Shown: one piece after another, positions 1 to 6,299 of the stretch
Layout of the letters: each line of letters starts with the position of its first letter
Numbering within the stretch: the stretch's first letter is position 1
From: a virus
DNA length: 21,922 nt
Reading direction: 5' to 3' (one strand)
IMG/VR virus record: IMGVR_UViG_3300033064_006333
Location: 1-21,922 of that record
The notes under the pieces: model-generated
The model's input: the letters and a program-made list of their open reading frames with translations, nothing else
The model's database searches: none
What the model was told of the DNA's origin: nothing
Translations under genes and position numbers: made by a program

Positions 1-16
1 GTATAGGGATACGTAT

Positions 17-52
17 GGGTAGGTGTATGGGTAGGTGTATGGGTAGGTGTAT
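17..52. repeat. 12-bp tandem repeat, three perfect copies
   Basis: The unit GGGTAGGTGTAT occurs three times without change, at 17-28, 29-40 and 41-52. Degenerate versions continue to about 60 and similar TAGG/TAGGG words recur at 105-150. On the minus strand one frame reads as repeated Thr-His-Thr-Pro and stays open to the window edge, but it has no convincing start or ribosome binding site. I therefore call it a DNA repeat rather than a gene. Confidence 0.85.
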
Positions 53-117
53 GTATGTGTACCCGTAGTGCTACCCGTGCGCCTTGCGAAAACGAAAGGG
101 CTAAAGGTATAGGTGTA

Positions 118-149
118 GGGCTAAGGGTAGGGCTGGCTATGGGGTGGGG
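118..149 (+). other. G-quadruplex-like run
   Basis: Five G-runs of 3-4 bases lie at 118-120, 125-127, 130-132, 141-144 and 146-149, with loops of 4, 2, 8 and 1 nt. This resembles a G-quadruplex motif, with one loop slightly longer than the usual limit of 7. It lies downstream of the small minus-strand gene at 206-397 and about 440 bp from the DnaA-box array. Confidence 0.4.
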
Positions 150-205
150 TACACCATCAGCACACACACTAGGGGGGTAGCGTGTGTGCCTACTAGTGTT
201 GGTTA

Positions 206-397
206 CTAGATGTTTAGCCCTAAGCCTGTCATCTCTAGCCACGCTTGGTGTACTTGCGATGCTTGTGCTATATCAGCACACCTAATCTCTAGGATTTGAC
301 TATCTGAACTATCGCCATCAGGACTTGAGCACCATATATGGACATAGTTACCGCTTTGGACTACTGCTAAAGGTAATCCTTTTGTTTGCGTGTTCAT
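206..397 (-). CDS. 63-aa protein of unknown function
   Basis: The start ATG (397) is preceded by AAGGGAAAC, a good ribosome binding site, and a strong promoter (TTGACA, 17-nt spacer, TACAGT) lies at 444-472. Both support a real gene. The product is soluble, slightly acidic, has no transmembrane segment, and contains a Ser/Asp-rich stretch (SSPDGDSSDS). I do not recognise a family. It is the last minus-strand gene before the G-rich repeats at the left edge and is separated from its neighbours by the origin-like region. A small regulatory or early protein is possible, but nothing in the sequence proves it. Confidence 0.75.
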   Translation of the reverse strand: MNTQTKGLPLAVVQSGNYVHIWCSSPDGDSSDSQILEIRCADIAQASQVHQAWLEMTGLGLNI

Positions 398-443
398 TTT
401 GTTTCCCTTTTGTTGTGGTTGTTGTTGTTACTTACTACTAAAT

Positions 444-472
444 ACTGTAATGGATGTGTTTAACTTTGTCAA
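444..472 (-). promoter_or_regulatory. Sigma70-like promoter of the 63-aa gene
   Basis: On the minus strand TTGACA (467-472) is followed by a 17-nt spacer and TACAGT (444-449). The expected transcript start is near 437, giving a leader of about 40 nt with a Shine-Dalgarno site before the ATG at 397. This is the best-matching -35/-10 pair in the window. It lies next to the DnaA/LexA-box array. Confidence 0.7.
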
Positions 473-480
473 GTCTTTTT

Positions 481-499
481 ATAATCTTTTTTAGATTAT
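481..499. repeat. AT-rich inverted repeat beside DnaA boxes
   Basis: The arms ATAATCT (481-487) and AGATTAT (493-499) flank five Ts. The surrounding stretch 474-505 is almost entirely A/T. It sits about 100 bp from the first DnaA box, where a DNA-unwinding element would be expected. It could instead act as a short hairpin terminator. Confidence 0.5.
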
Positions 500-585
500 T
501 TTTAGGGCGATAGTTGCGAGCGAGCGTCAGGTAGCAACTTAACATAACTAAGGTTGTTTTGAGTTATGTAAAGTTTGCGTCAGTA

Positions 586-686
586 CGAACAAGCGTTCGC
601 CCTGTGGATAACCTGTGGATAACTTGTACGAACAAGCGTTCGCTTTTGTGGATAACCTGTGGACAACCTGTACGAACAGGCGTTCG
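586..686. promoter_or_regulatory. Three SOS (LexA-type) boxes
   Basis: Palindromes CGAACAAGCGTTCG (586-599 and 629-642) and CGAACAGGCGTTCG (673-686) match the Gram-positive SOS consensus CGAACRNRYGTTCG at every position. Their centres are 43 and 44 bp apart, close to four helical turns. They are interleaved with DnaA boxes and are not placed over an evident promoter of a gene. Binding by host LexA is inference from the consensus. A phage-encoded repressor with the same specificity is an alternative. Confidence 0.7.
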
Positions 687-727
687 TTCTGTGGATAACT
701 CTCGGGGCTCCGGAGAACTTTTCCACA
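586..727. other. Putative replication origin: DnaA-box array
   Basis: The DnaA box TGTGGATAA (reverse of TTATCCACA) occurs perfectly at 603-611, 614-622, 647-655 and 690-698. A common variant, TGTGGACAA, is at 658-666, and an inverted one-mismatch copy, TTTTCCACA, is at 719-727. The boxes alternate with three CGAAC-N4-GTTCG palindromes in a 43-44 bp repeating unit. An AT-rich stretch lies at 474-505. This density of perfect boxes in a noncoding gap is typical of a DnaA-dependent origin, or of a site that titrates host DnaA. No replication initiator gene is visible beside it. Confidence 0.72.
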
Positions 728-780
728 CCTCAGAAATCGCGGTGGGGGAGCGTACGACAATAAATTGAGTTTGCCGAATC

Positions 781-969
781 TTAAATAGATTTATCCAAAC
801 CCTTGTTCCGACTTTGTGTTGATGGTGCTGGCATATCAAGCGCAGCAATCTTTTTATCTAAGTCAATGATTATCTTGTCATACTTTTCGATGGCTTGTTC
901 TAGTTGTGTGATGGACATGGTATTTATGTTTTCTTTTTTTGCATTATCTTTAGGCGGTAATTTACTCAT
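781..969 (-). CDS. 62-aa coiled-coil protein
   Basis: GAGGAG lies about 6 nt upstream of the ATG (969), a strong ribosome binding site. Residues about 18-45 (SITQLEQAIEKYDKIIIDLD onward) have heptad-like spacing of Ile/Leu and alternating charges, so a short coiled coil is likely. The C-terminus is polar. The ATG overlaps the end of a tiny membrane-peptide frame by 8 nt, suggesting translational coupling. It is the last gene of the minus-strand operon that includes the 2OG oxygenase. The function is unknown; paired with the upstream membrane peptide it could be part of a lysis or superinfection module, which is a guess. Confidence 0.72.
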   Translation of the reverse strand: MSKLPPKDNAKKENINTMSITQLEQAIEKYDKIIIDLDKKIAALDMPAPSTQSRNKGLDKSI

Positions 970-1039
970 CGTTCTCCTCTATAAGTGCTGAAAGAATAAA
1001 TGGCCCTAATAGGAAAGTTAAGCATATGATTAGGACCAC
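962..1039 (-). CDS. Tiny single-pass membrane peptide (about 25 aa)
   Basis: A GTG at 1037-1039 is preceded by AAGGG with a 6-nt spacing. It opens a frame encoding a hydrophobic helix (VLIICLTFLLGPFILSALI) followed by an acidic tail (EENDE). Its TAA overlaps the ATG of the next gene within ATGAGTAA, the same style of overlap as ATGAATAA at 13940-13947. A TTG at 1052-1054 would add five residues. A competing frame starting at an ATG (about 1060) also runs through here, but it has no ribosome binding site and no recognisable character. The peptide resembles one membrane segment only; no family is assigned. Confidence 0.5.
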   Translation of the reverse strand: MVLIICLTFLLGPFILSALIEENDE

Positions 1040-1119
1040 AATTAACCCTTGCAATTTTGTTCATGACATAGGTAATCGCCTAGTTTACTATCAACAAATT
1101 ATGTGGGTATTAGGTATTG

Positions 1120-1923
1120 TTAAAACTTAGTAGTTATTACAGAGCCCAACATCTCGTTTGGTGATGGTAGTTGTGTTCTCACCATCACTCTTCTGACCCA
1201 TCTATCGGTGCCATCGTATTTTGCAGAGAAATGTCTTCGACCATGCACTGTTCTGTTGTTTTCAATTACTAGTAGGTCCCCTGTTTTTAATGTTATTCCC
1301 CTTGTGGAATTTTCTACTGCTTTTTGGAACGTAATAAGTGAATTGCAGGCGGCGTCATTTATCCCGGTCATTAATGCTTTGTCATAAAGCATCGTCCAGT
1401 AAACACTAGGAAAAGTACGAGCCTGGGTCTCTGCTAGATTTACCTGATGTTTGGTTAAAACAGATAGCAGGATTTCTTTATCTCCTTCTCCGTTCATGCG
1501 GAAACTTAAATCAAGCGAAGTTTTAAACATCGGTTGCTTGAGTATCTCAATTGTTTCTTTATCTAGTTGGCTAATAATATTGTCGATATTTGCATAGGTC
1601 GTAACAGCAGTAGGGTCGCCCCTTAAACAAAACAGCAATACGTAATCGGGCTTGTAGGGATGGAATGCTGCTTCAGTATGTAGGTCAAGATTCACCATGG
1701 AAGAAGTGCTGATTTGTTTATCTTCAGTGCCTCTTAGTGGGATGATATTTTGAATTAACTTACCTTGTTGCTCTTGAGCGTAACCAATAGGGAAGCCGTA
1801 GGTTTTAGCAATCTCCATAAGTTGGGTCGTAGATAAATCAAGGTGCGCGGATTCATAAATAACATTATCTGGAGTCTTGGGAACAGTTCCGACTCTTAAC
1901 CCCTGATATAAACGGATAGTCAT
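1120..1923 (-). CDS. Fe(II)/2-oxoglutarate oxygenase, VioC/AsnO (clavaminate synthase-like) type
   Basis: The 267-aa product carries the facial triad of clavaminate synthase-like enzymes: His82-Thr-Glu84 (context NLDLHTEAAFHPYKPDY) and the distal His227 in NRTVHGRRHFSAKYDGTDRW. Arg241 lies 14 residues after the distal His, the position of the 2-oxoglutarate-binding Arg in VioC and AsnO. Known relatives hydroxylate the beta-carbon of arginine or asparagine, free or carrier-bound. The substrate here is unknown. At 267 aa it is about 70-90 residues shorter than VioC/AsnO and begins where their first beta-strand starts. The 73-aa gene upstream overlaps it by ATGA, so that gene may supply the missing N-terminal helices. 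There is no good ribosome binding site, so translation is probably coupled. Confidence 0.85.
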   Translation of the reverse strand: MTIRLYQGLRVGTVPKTPDNVIYESAHLDLSTTQLMEIAKTYGFPIGYAQEQQGKLIQNIIPLRGTEDKQISTSSMVNLDLHTEAAFHPYKPDYVLLFCLRGDPTAVTTYANIDNIISQLDKETIEILKQPMFKTSLDLSFRMNGEGDKEILLSVLTKHQVNLAETQARTFPSVYWTMLYDKALMTGINDAACNSLITFQKAVENSTRGITLKTGDLLVIENNRTVHGRRHFSAKYDGTDRWVRRVMVRTQLPSPNEMLGSVITTKF

Positions 1924-2141
1924 TCTTGTTTAAGTAATGATTCAATTTTTTCTAAACTTATATTTTCATATTTGACTGGCATTAAATTACCTTCGGAGTT
2001 ATTAAATAAACAAGGCTCAGATTGTTCTATAAATCTAACTAAATCGCGTGCCTGAATGTTTGCTGATGATTTTTGTTGTATATTCTTTAACAACTTTGCC
2101 ATGTTTACAGTTGACATTAGGGAATGAACATCAATAGACAT
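1920..2141 (-). CDS. 73-aa helical protein, coupled to the oxygenase
   Basis: This frame starts at an ATG overlapping the stop of the DUF6378-like gene by 1 nt (TAATG) and ends with ATGA overlapping the oxygenase start, so it is tightly coupled on both sides. The product is predicted mostly helical with an acidic C-terminal half (KYENISLEKIESLLKQE). I recognise no family. Added to the oxygenase it would give 340 aa, the usual size of AsnO/VioC enzymes, whose first 70-95 residues are helical. It could therefore be the separated N-terminal part or a partner subunit. Sequence similarity to that region is not obvious by eye. Confidence 0.7.
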   Translation of the reverse strand: MSIDVHSLMSTVNMAKLLKNIQQKSSANIQARDLVRFIEQSEPCLFNNSEGNLMPVKYENISLEKIESLLKQE

Positions 2142-2572
2142 TAGAGTAAAACCTTCTTGGCCTCAAGGCCAGCGCGTTTGTATAGTTCAACAATGTAATC
2201 ATCATGATTTTGTTCGTGTTTTTCCGATAATTCTTTCTCTACACATTCCCAACCGCAAGCCGCATAACCAATAGCATCCATCCAATGGTCTTTTTTGTCT
2301 GCAGTCCAAGTAAGGCGTGCGGTTTTAAGAAGCATCATTAGCGCGGCTACATCATGGGCTTCAAGCATTAAGCCGCCTCGCCTAAATATGGTGCGCTCGA
2401 TATATGTTTGCCAAAACTTTGCAGTTGTTGTGAAATCATCGTAGGGCTCGCCGTAATCTACGTTGCGTTCCCCGTCAATAACCGACGCGGTATCTAATAA
2501 AATTTTGCCCCTAACATTATTGATTTTCTCGGTGTTTTTTTTGGGGGTTTTGGTGTTTTGATTCTTTATCAT
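2141..2572 (-). CDS. DUF6378-like phage protein
   Basis: The 143-aa product has the pattern of a family common in tailed phages: ERNVDYGEP (about 35-43), then HDVAALMMLLKTAR (73-86), then HWMDAIGYA (96-104). Residues 1-20 are a Lys/Asn-rich tail. The all-helical pattern recalls MazG-type folds, but the function of the family is not established. The start ATG (2572) is preceded by AGGAA, and the nuclease-like gene ends 6 nt upstream. It belongs to the minus-strand operon with the nuclease-like and oxygenase genes. Confidence 0.78.
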   Translation of the reverse strand: MIKNQNTKTPKKNTEKINNVRGKILLDTASVIDGERNVDYGEPYDDFTTTAKFWQTYIERTIFRRGGLMLEAHDVAALMMLLKTARLTWTADKKDHWMDAIGYAACGWECVEKELSEKHEQNHDDYIVELYKRAGLEAKKVLL

Positions 2573-2578
2573 GGCTTC

Positions 2579-3046
2579 CTATTCTGTTGGTGTTTTAGCA
2601 TCATAGTCAGGATTTTTTAGTAAATCAATAACTTCGTTAGGCATTATTAAAAAACCTTTGGCTGGATTGTCTACGCCCCCAAAGTCTCTCTTCGTGTTCT
2701 CGTTATACCGGTATGGATGTAACCGCAAGAACCTCTTTAGTCGTGATACCGAGACCACGATAAAACCACCCTCTGGAGAGAATATGTAAACCCACCATTC
2801 GGCGGTTGTTATGTTTATACCGCTTTTGACCCAAATTTTGTTGTTATTGTCGTCAACCATGCCGCGCGGATTTTGGTCGGTTTCCACAACCATACGACCA
2901 TTTCTGTATCTGTCGCTTTTAACCTCAACTGAGCCACCAGAAAGGGATTGCAGGAATCCGTCAACAAGCATTTCCCCAGCCTGCCCATAGGCTAGGTCGG
3001 ACTTAAAGTCAAAAACCCTTCCGGGAATATCGTATTTTTGGTTCAT
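2579..3046 (-). CDS. PD-(D/E)XK nuclease-like protein
   Basis: The 155-aa product shows the layout of small phage PD-(D/E)XK nucleases: an N-terminal helix with Glu25 (AYGQAGEMLVDGFL), the catalytic-type strand VEVKSD (Glu41, Lys43, Asp45), a strand with MVVETD, and then SGINITTAEWWVYIF (about 75-89), which resembles the SGI..T.ADyW block of these nucleases. DNA cleavage or repair is the family-level inference. A TAGATT hexamer ends exactly 6 nt before the ATG at 3046, as expected for a leaderless transcript, and no Shine-Dalgarno site is visible. A second in-frame start is not evident. The specific substrate cannot be told. Confidence 0.68.
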   Translation of the reverse strand: MNQKYDIPGRVFDFKSDLAYGQAGEMLVDGFLQSLSGGSVEVKSDRYRNGRMVVETDQNPRGMVDDNNNKIWVKSGINITTAEWWVYIFSPEGGFIVVSVSRLKRFLRLHPYRYNENTKRDFGGVDNPAKGFLIMPNEVIDLLKNPDYDAKTPTE

Positions 3047-3075
3047 TCATTTAATCTATCAAACCAATTTGTACT

Positions 3076-3657
3076 TTAAGGTTTTTTATCCTTTGGGCAT
3101 TTTGTTTTATCCCACGTACAAGCGTCCCATGGGTCCCATCCAGAATCTTGATACATAAGGTACCCAACCCGGAGATTGGTTACTGGGTCAAGTAGTGGGT
3201 CCTGCGTACAAATTTTCATCACACGACAAGCAATCGCCCACTTATTTCGTTTCGGGTTGTAGTTGACTCCGTTGATTTGAAGGAGACCTGTATCCGAACG
3301 ATGGTTCCATTCAGAAACACCCGTGATATAGCAATTCTTGTTAACCATATCCCCACCCTTACGGTTAGGGCACCCACCACTTTCTCGTAAAACTATCTGA
3401 CCGAGTTTTTCGTGGGTTTCTTCTGGCCAGCCAGCCTCAAGGGCTAATTCTGGTAGCCAATCAATACTGCCATGGCTAAAAAGGATTTTCGGAACAGACT
3501 TGTGGTCATGCAAACTTGGAGTTACTAGATTCGTGATGGACGGCACCGCTTGTATGGGTGGTTTATCTATCGTGGTTGGAGCAGATGCCTGTGTTGGTAC
3601 GGAAACCCCTAGGGCTAAAAAGAATATAGAAGTAACCCATCCCGTGATGATTCTCAA
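3076..3657 (-). CDS. Secreted lytic transglycosylase/lysozyme-like endolysin
   Basis: The start is TTG (3657), chosen because AGGAG lies 7 nt upstream and the frame begins directly with a signal peptide: residues 1-26, hydrophobic core to about 20, ending QASA. After a Pro/Thr linker comes a lysozyme-like domain: Glu92 in LRESGGCP as probable catalytic acid, the motif SDTGLLQINGVNY (121-133) typical of SLT/goose-type folds, and a C-terminal helix with DPVTNLRVGYLMY. Six Cys (96, 109, 144, 150, 180, 187) suggest disulfides outside the cytoplasm. It should cleave peptidoglycan, as a lysis enzyme exported by the host Sec pathway. It opens the minus-strand operon, behind a promoter at 3739-3768. 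Confidence 0.85.
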   Translation of the reverse strand: MRIITGWVTSIFFLALGVSVPTQASAPTTIDKPPIQAVPSITNLVTPSLHDHKSVPKILFSHGSIDWLPELALEAGWPEETHEKLGQIVLRESGGCPNRKGGDMVNKNCYITGVSEWNHRSDTGLLQINGVNYNPKRNKWAIACRVMKICTQDPLLDPVTNLRVGYLMYQDSGWDPWDACTWDKTKCPKDKKP

Positions 3658-3738
3658 ATCGGACTCCTGAAGTAGGTGAATAGGGCAACAGGATTGATAG
3701 TAATTCCTGCCTATGTGTTTCAGTATCTTAGTGTATCT

Positions 3739-3768
3739 ATCTTATCAGAACCATATGGCTTTACGCAA
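3739..3768 (-). promoter_or_regulatory. Promoter of the transglycosylase operon
   Basis: On the minus strand TTGCGT (3763-3768), an 18-nt spacer and TAAGAT (3739-3744) make a sigma70-like pair. The transcript would have a leader of about 75 nt ending in the AGGAG site before the TTG start at 3657. Confidence 0.5.
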
Positions 3769-3800
3769 ATAAACATTTTAGGCCAATAACCATAAGGGTT

Positions 3801-3986
3801 TTATGATTTTTTATTAAAGTATTTAGCCAAACCGTCGCCATCAATCACTAGGTCATCAAGAGAGTCATCAATCTCAAGAAGTATACGAATAACCTTGGTT
3901 AAGGTTACTGCTTTGATATTTTTACTGATGGAATATTCAAGTAGGTCACCAACGTGTTTATCAATAAGACCTCTAGTGTTTATCAT
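3801..3986 (-). CDS. 61-aa acidic protein of unknown function
   Basis: The ATG at 3986 has no Shine-Dalgarno site, but TATGAT (3993-3998) ends exactly 6 nt upstream, the spacing seen for leaderless genes elsewhere in the window. This supports the frame. The product has a helical centre (KNIKAVTLTKVIRILLEI) and an acidic C-terminal half (DDSLDDLVIDGDG). No family is recognised. It is transcribed divergently from the DUF932 gene, with 84 bp between the two starts, so a shared regulatory region is possible. Confidence 0.6.
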   Translation of the reverse strand: MINTRGLIDKHVGDLLEYSISKNIKAVTLTKVIRILLEIDDSLDDLVIDGDGLAKYFNKKS

Positions 3987-3992
3987 GTAATT

Positions 3993-3998
3993 ATCATA
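3993..3998 (-). promoter_or_regulatory. -10 hexamer TATGAT, leaderless 61-aa gene
   Basis: TATGAT on the minus strand is followed by six bases and then the ATG, so transcription should begin at the start codon. No clear -35 is seen at 17 nt. Confidence 0.5.
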
Positions 3999-4035
3999 GT
4001 AGGGTTTAATGTGTAAATAATTTATGTGGAGAAAG

Positions 4036-4064
4036 TTGCTTCAGGTAGATTTATCCGATATGCT
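4036..4064 (+). promoter_or_regulatory. Leaderless promoter of the DUF932 gene
   Basis: TTGCTT (4036-4041), a 17-nt spacer and TATGCT (4059-4064) are followed by six bases and the ATG at 4071. The transcript is expected to start at the A of the ATG. This decides the start codon against the GTG at 4026, which lies upstream of the promoter. Confidence 0.65.
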
Positions 4065-4070
4065 TTGATT

Positions 4071-5090
4071 ATGGCACATGGCATAGAAATCAAAAAAGAC
4101 GGTTTAGCACGTATGGCTTATTCTGACCGAGAGGTGCCATGGCATCACCTTGGAACCGCTATGGCGGGTTTACAAACAGCAAGCACGATGTTGACAGCGG
4201 CTGATGCCGATTTCGATGTCGTGTTGACTCGTGTGGCAGCAATAGATAACGACGGCAAAATCATTCTCAACCCAGACGGAACCACGGTAGTTATTGAGGA
4301 TTCTAGGGCGACAATCAGAGTTAACCCAAATGGCACTTTTGATGGTTTGTCCACTGTTGGGACCCGTTTCGTAATTCAACAAAACTCCGAGGCACTTTCT
4401 CGGGCTTTAGATATTGTTGGGGCGTCAGATGGCGATGCGGTTGTTGATACTTGTGGTGTTTTGGACCATGGACGAGAATTTTTTGCTTGCTTAGATTTAG
4501 GAGAATTAGTTATTGACCCATTGGGGGTAGGAGATAAAATCCAACGTTATCTTTTGGTAAGAAATGGTCATGATGGCAAAACACCAATTACTTTTGCAAA
4601 CACTTCTGTTCGTGCCGTATGTAAAAACACCGTAATGGTGGGCATGAGTGTTGCCCAAAGTGTTTTCACCGCACGTCACACACGTAATGCTGACATAGCC
4701 ATAGAAGAGGCCAGAACTATTCTTAAGATGTCGATTAGTTGGGCGGAAAACTTTAAAAAAGCCGCAGAAAAATTGTTGGCGATTGACATGACCCCTCTCA
4801 AAATTGCAAAAGTTATAAAACACGTATTTCCAGCAAACAACACAGAGACCGATAGGCAAAAAGAAAATCGAGAAGAAATTTGGTCAATGGTTAACGGTTT
4901 GTATGTCAACAAAAACAATGCTGGTGGTTACGGCAATAATGGCTGGTCAATGTTTAATGCTGTTGGCGAGTATCTCGACCATTACAGAAAAGCAGACAGC
5001 ACGGATAGGGCCCATGCGTCAATGGATATGTATTCTTGGGTTACTAAAACCAAAGCGCAAACCGAAAGTTATATTCTGTCACTTGTTTGA
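4071..5090 (+). CDS. DUF932 / phage-plasmid-like protein (TIGR03299 type)
   Basis: The 339-aa product begins MAHGIEIKKDGLARMAYSDR and continues with EVPWHHLGT, the typical opening of the DUF932/TIGR03299 family, found in phages and plasmids with unknown biochemical role. Mid-protein, VRAVCKNTV and ARHTRNADIAIEEAR match the family pattern, and the C-terminal part is helical. I place the start at 4071, not at the in-frame GTG 4026, because a -35/-10 pair sits between them with the -10 exactly 6 nt before the ATG. The 163-aa frame next to it overlaps the stop region, so the two are probably co-transcribed. Confidence 0.85.
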   Translation: MAHGIEIKKDGLARMAYSDREVPWHHLGTAMAGLQTASTMLTAADADFDVVLTRVAAIDNDGKIILNPDGTTVVIEDSRATIRVNPNGTFDGLSTVGTRFVIQQNSEALSRALDIVGASDGDAVVDTCGVLDHGREFFACLDLGELVIDPLGVGDKIQRYLLVRNGHDGKTPITFANTSVRAVCKNTVMVGMSVAQSVFTARHTRNADIAIEEARTILKMSISWAENFKKAAEKLLAIDMTPLKIAKVIKHVFPANNTETDRQKENREEIWSMVNGLYVNKNNAGGYGNNGWSMFNAVGEYLDHYRKADSTDRAHASMDMYSWVTKTKAQTESYILSLV

Positions 5091-5146
5091 CAGGTAAAAG
5101 TGCGATAATGTTCTTAGGTCATCACAACTTAAGATTGGCAAAACAT

Positions 5147-5578
5147 ATGTCAAACGAAAACGAAGAATTTCCTAACGAAGAAAGTTCACCAGGACGAGAA
5201 GACTTTATGGCTTTCATGAGCGAGTTTTTGACATCTGCAAAAAACTCAGAAAAAAAGTACTGCGACAACTATTGCGACATTGTGGTCAATAAGGTTTTTA
5301 ATGATTTTGGTTACGAAGGTCTTTGTAATTTAATGATGGCCATAGATAAACGGGCAAATTGGATTTCTGATATTTTGATTGAAAACTCCGACTTGGATGA
5401 CATTTTGTTTAAAAAATATGGTTTATACGATGACGAGATTTGCTTAAAAGCAAGAAAAACACAAGCAATGATTGAGATGAATGGAAAAATTTGGAGCCTC
5501 AGAAGAAAGTACGCTCGGGCGATTGTTGCAGAACTTCATTCAGATATACAGAATGATGGCACGGTTAAACGAGGATGA
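5147..5578 (+). CDS. Acidic protein of about 143 aa, unknown function
   Basis: The frame is open from 5087, but I prefer the ATG at 5147, where the protein begins MSNENEEFPNEESSPGRED, an acidic disordered-looking N-terminus. TAAGAT (5130-5135) could serve as a -10 with an almost absent leader. An ATG at 5108 is the alternative. The rest is helical with several Cys (KKYCDNYCDIVV) and a basic C-terminus. No family is recognised. It follows the DUF932 gene and overlaps the next gene by ATGA, so the three form one transcription unit. Confidence 0.7.
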   Translation: MSNENEEFPNEESSPGREDFMAFMSEFLTSAKNSEKKYCDNYCDIVVNKVFNDFGYEGLCNLMMAIDKRANWISDILIENSDLDDILFKKYGLYDDEICLKARKTQAMIEMNGKIWSLRRKYARAIVAELHSDIQNDGTVKRG

Positions 5579-5796
5579 GTAGCCTGGCTAGTGCACGAGC
5601 ATCTGCATATCAGTATGAAATGTTTTGTAAAGATTGTGCACGGCGTAAATTAGGAACATGGCAAGAACGTAAGGCATATGCTCAAAAAGATAAAGTCTGG
5701 TCGCAAATTATTGAGTGGCGCCCATGGCCGGGTAAGCAACCTAGCGATGTGGACTATTCTGAACGGCCCTATTTTGGCCGTGGGAAAGACAAGTAA
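5575..5796 (+). CDS. 73-aa basic protein with a CxxC pair
   Basis: The ATG overlaps the previous stop (ATGA) and GAGG immediately precedes it, so translation is coupled. Residues 18-21 (CKDC) form a single CxxC pair in an Arg/Lys-rich context (CARRKLGTWQERKAYAQKDK). The C-terminal half is Trp/Pro-rich. One CxxC is half of a zinc site, so a dimer or another metal arrangement would be needed. No family is recognised. Confidence 0.68.
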   Translation: MSSLASARASAYQYEMFCKDCARRKLGTWQERKAYAQKDKVWSQIIEWRPWPGKQPSDVDYSERPYFGRGKDK

Positions 5797-5803
5797 ATAG
5801 AAT

Positions 5804-6028
5804 CTAAAGAAAAATTTTAGGGTCTAGTTCTACGCCGTAAATTTTCTTAAACTCAGAACACATTGGTTTGATTGACTTTGGTGTTCCGTGGGTAATATAA
5901 ACACGGGTTCCAAGATGTTTTGGGGGGTACATTTTGTATTTATTTTTTAAAACAAGCACCGTAAACCCAATTTTTTCTATTTCTTTAATAAATCTTTTTA
6001 TCTGCTTAGAGCCATGCATTCTTGACAT
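5804..6028 (-). CDS. HicA-like small protein (toxin fold), no antitoxin beside it
   Basis: The 74-aa product follows the HicA/dsRBD-like pattern: KQIKRFIKEIEKIGFTVLVL, then a short strand pair ending YPPKH, then TRVYITHGTPKS and a C-terminal helix. HicA toxins are mRNA interferases whose active His lies in the GSH stretch before the second strand. Here the matching stretch reads KNKYKMYPP with no His, so catalysis may be lost. AAGGGA precedes the ATG at 6028. No HicB-like gene lies next to it. Related single HicA-like genes are frequent in actinophages, and their role is not settled. Confidence 0.62.
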   Translation of the reverse strand: MSRMHGSKQIKRFIKEIEKIGFTVLVLKNKYKMYPPKHLGTRVYITHGTPKSIKPMCSEFKKIYGVELDPKIFL

Positions 6029-6146
6029 AGTGAATCCCTTGTTTTGTAAATAGTTATGCTAGAGGTTCAGTATGCGCTGGTTTTTACCCATTAACAACCC
6101 CTAACTAGCAACAAATTACATACCCCGTAAGGGTTTGCTGATTTAT

Positions 6147-6299
6147 TTATTCAAGGACACAGTCTTCTGATTTAAAACTGTTGGCGTTAATGTAGCGTGC
6201 TGCGTCATCTTCCGATATACGGGAAGCATTAATTCGCAAAATGCGGGCAGCGGCTTCGCGAATCTGTTCAGGGGTTCGACGTTGTTTTATTACTGACAA
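6147..6299 (-). CDS. 50-aa helical protein, or extension of the basic protein past TAG
   Basis: Directly after the TAG of the Lys/Ala-rich gene, in the same frame, 50 sense codons follow before TAA (6147-6149). The only early start-like codon is the TTG right after the TAG; there is no ATG or GTG in the frame and no Shine-Dalgarno site. The product is amphipathic and protein-like (RTPEQIREAAARILRINASR, then SEDDAARYI). It is either re-initiated at TTG or produced by TAG readthrough. No family is recognised. Confidence 0.5.
   Translation of the reverse strand: MSVIKQRRTPEQIREAAARILRINASRISEDDAARYINANSFKSEDCVLE

Noticed and set aside
548-848. Overlapping open frames on both strands through the origin-like region
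   Set aside because: They arise from the repeated DnaA and SOS boxes, overlap each other in several frames, lack ribosome binding sites and have repeat-derived peptides.
4026-4070. GTG at 4026 as start of the DUF932 protein
   Set aside because: A -35/-10 pair lies downstream of it with the -10 exactly 6 nt before the ATG at 4071, and the family begins at that ATG.
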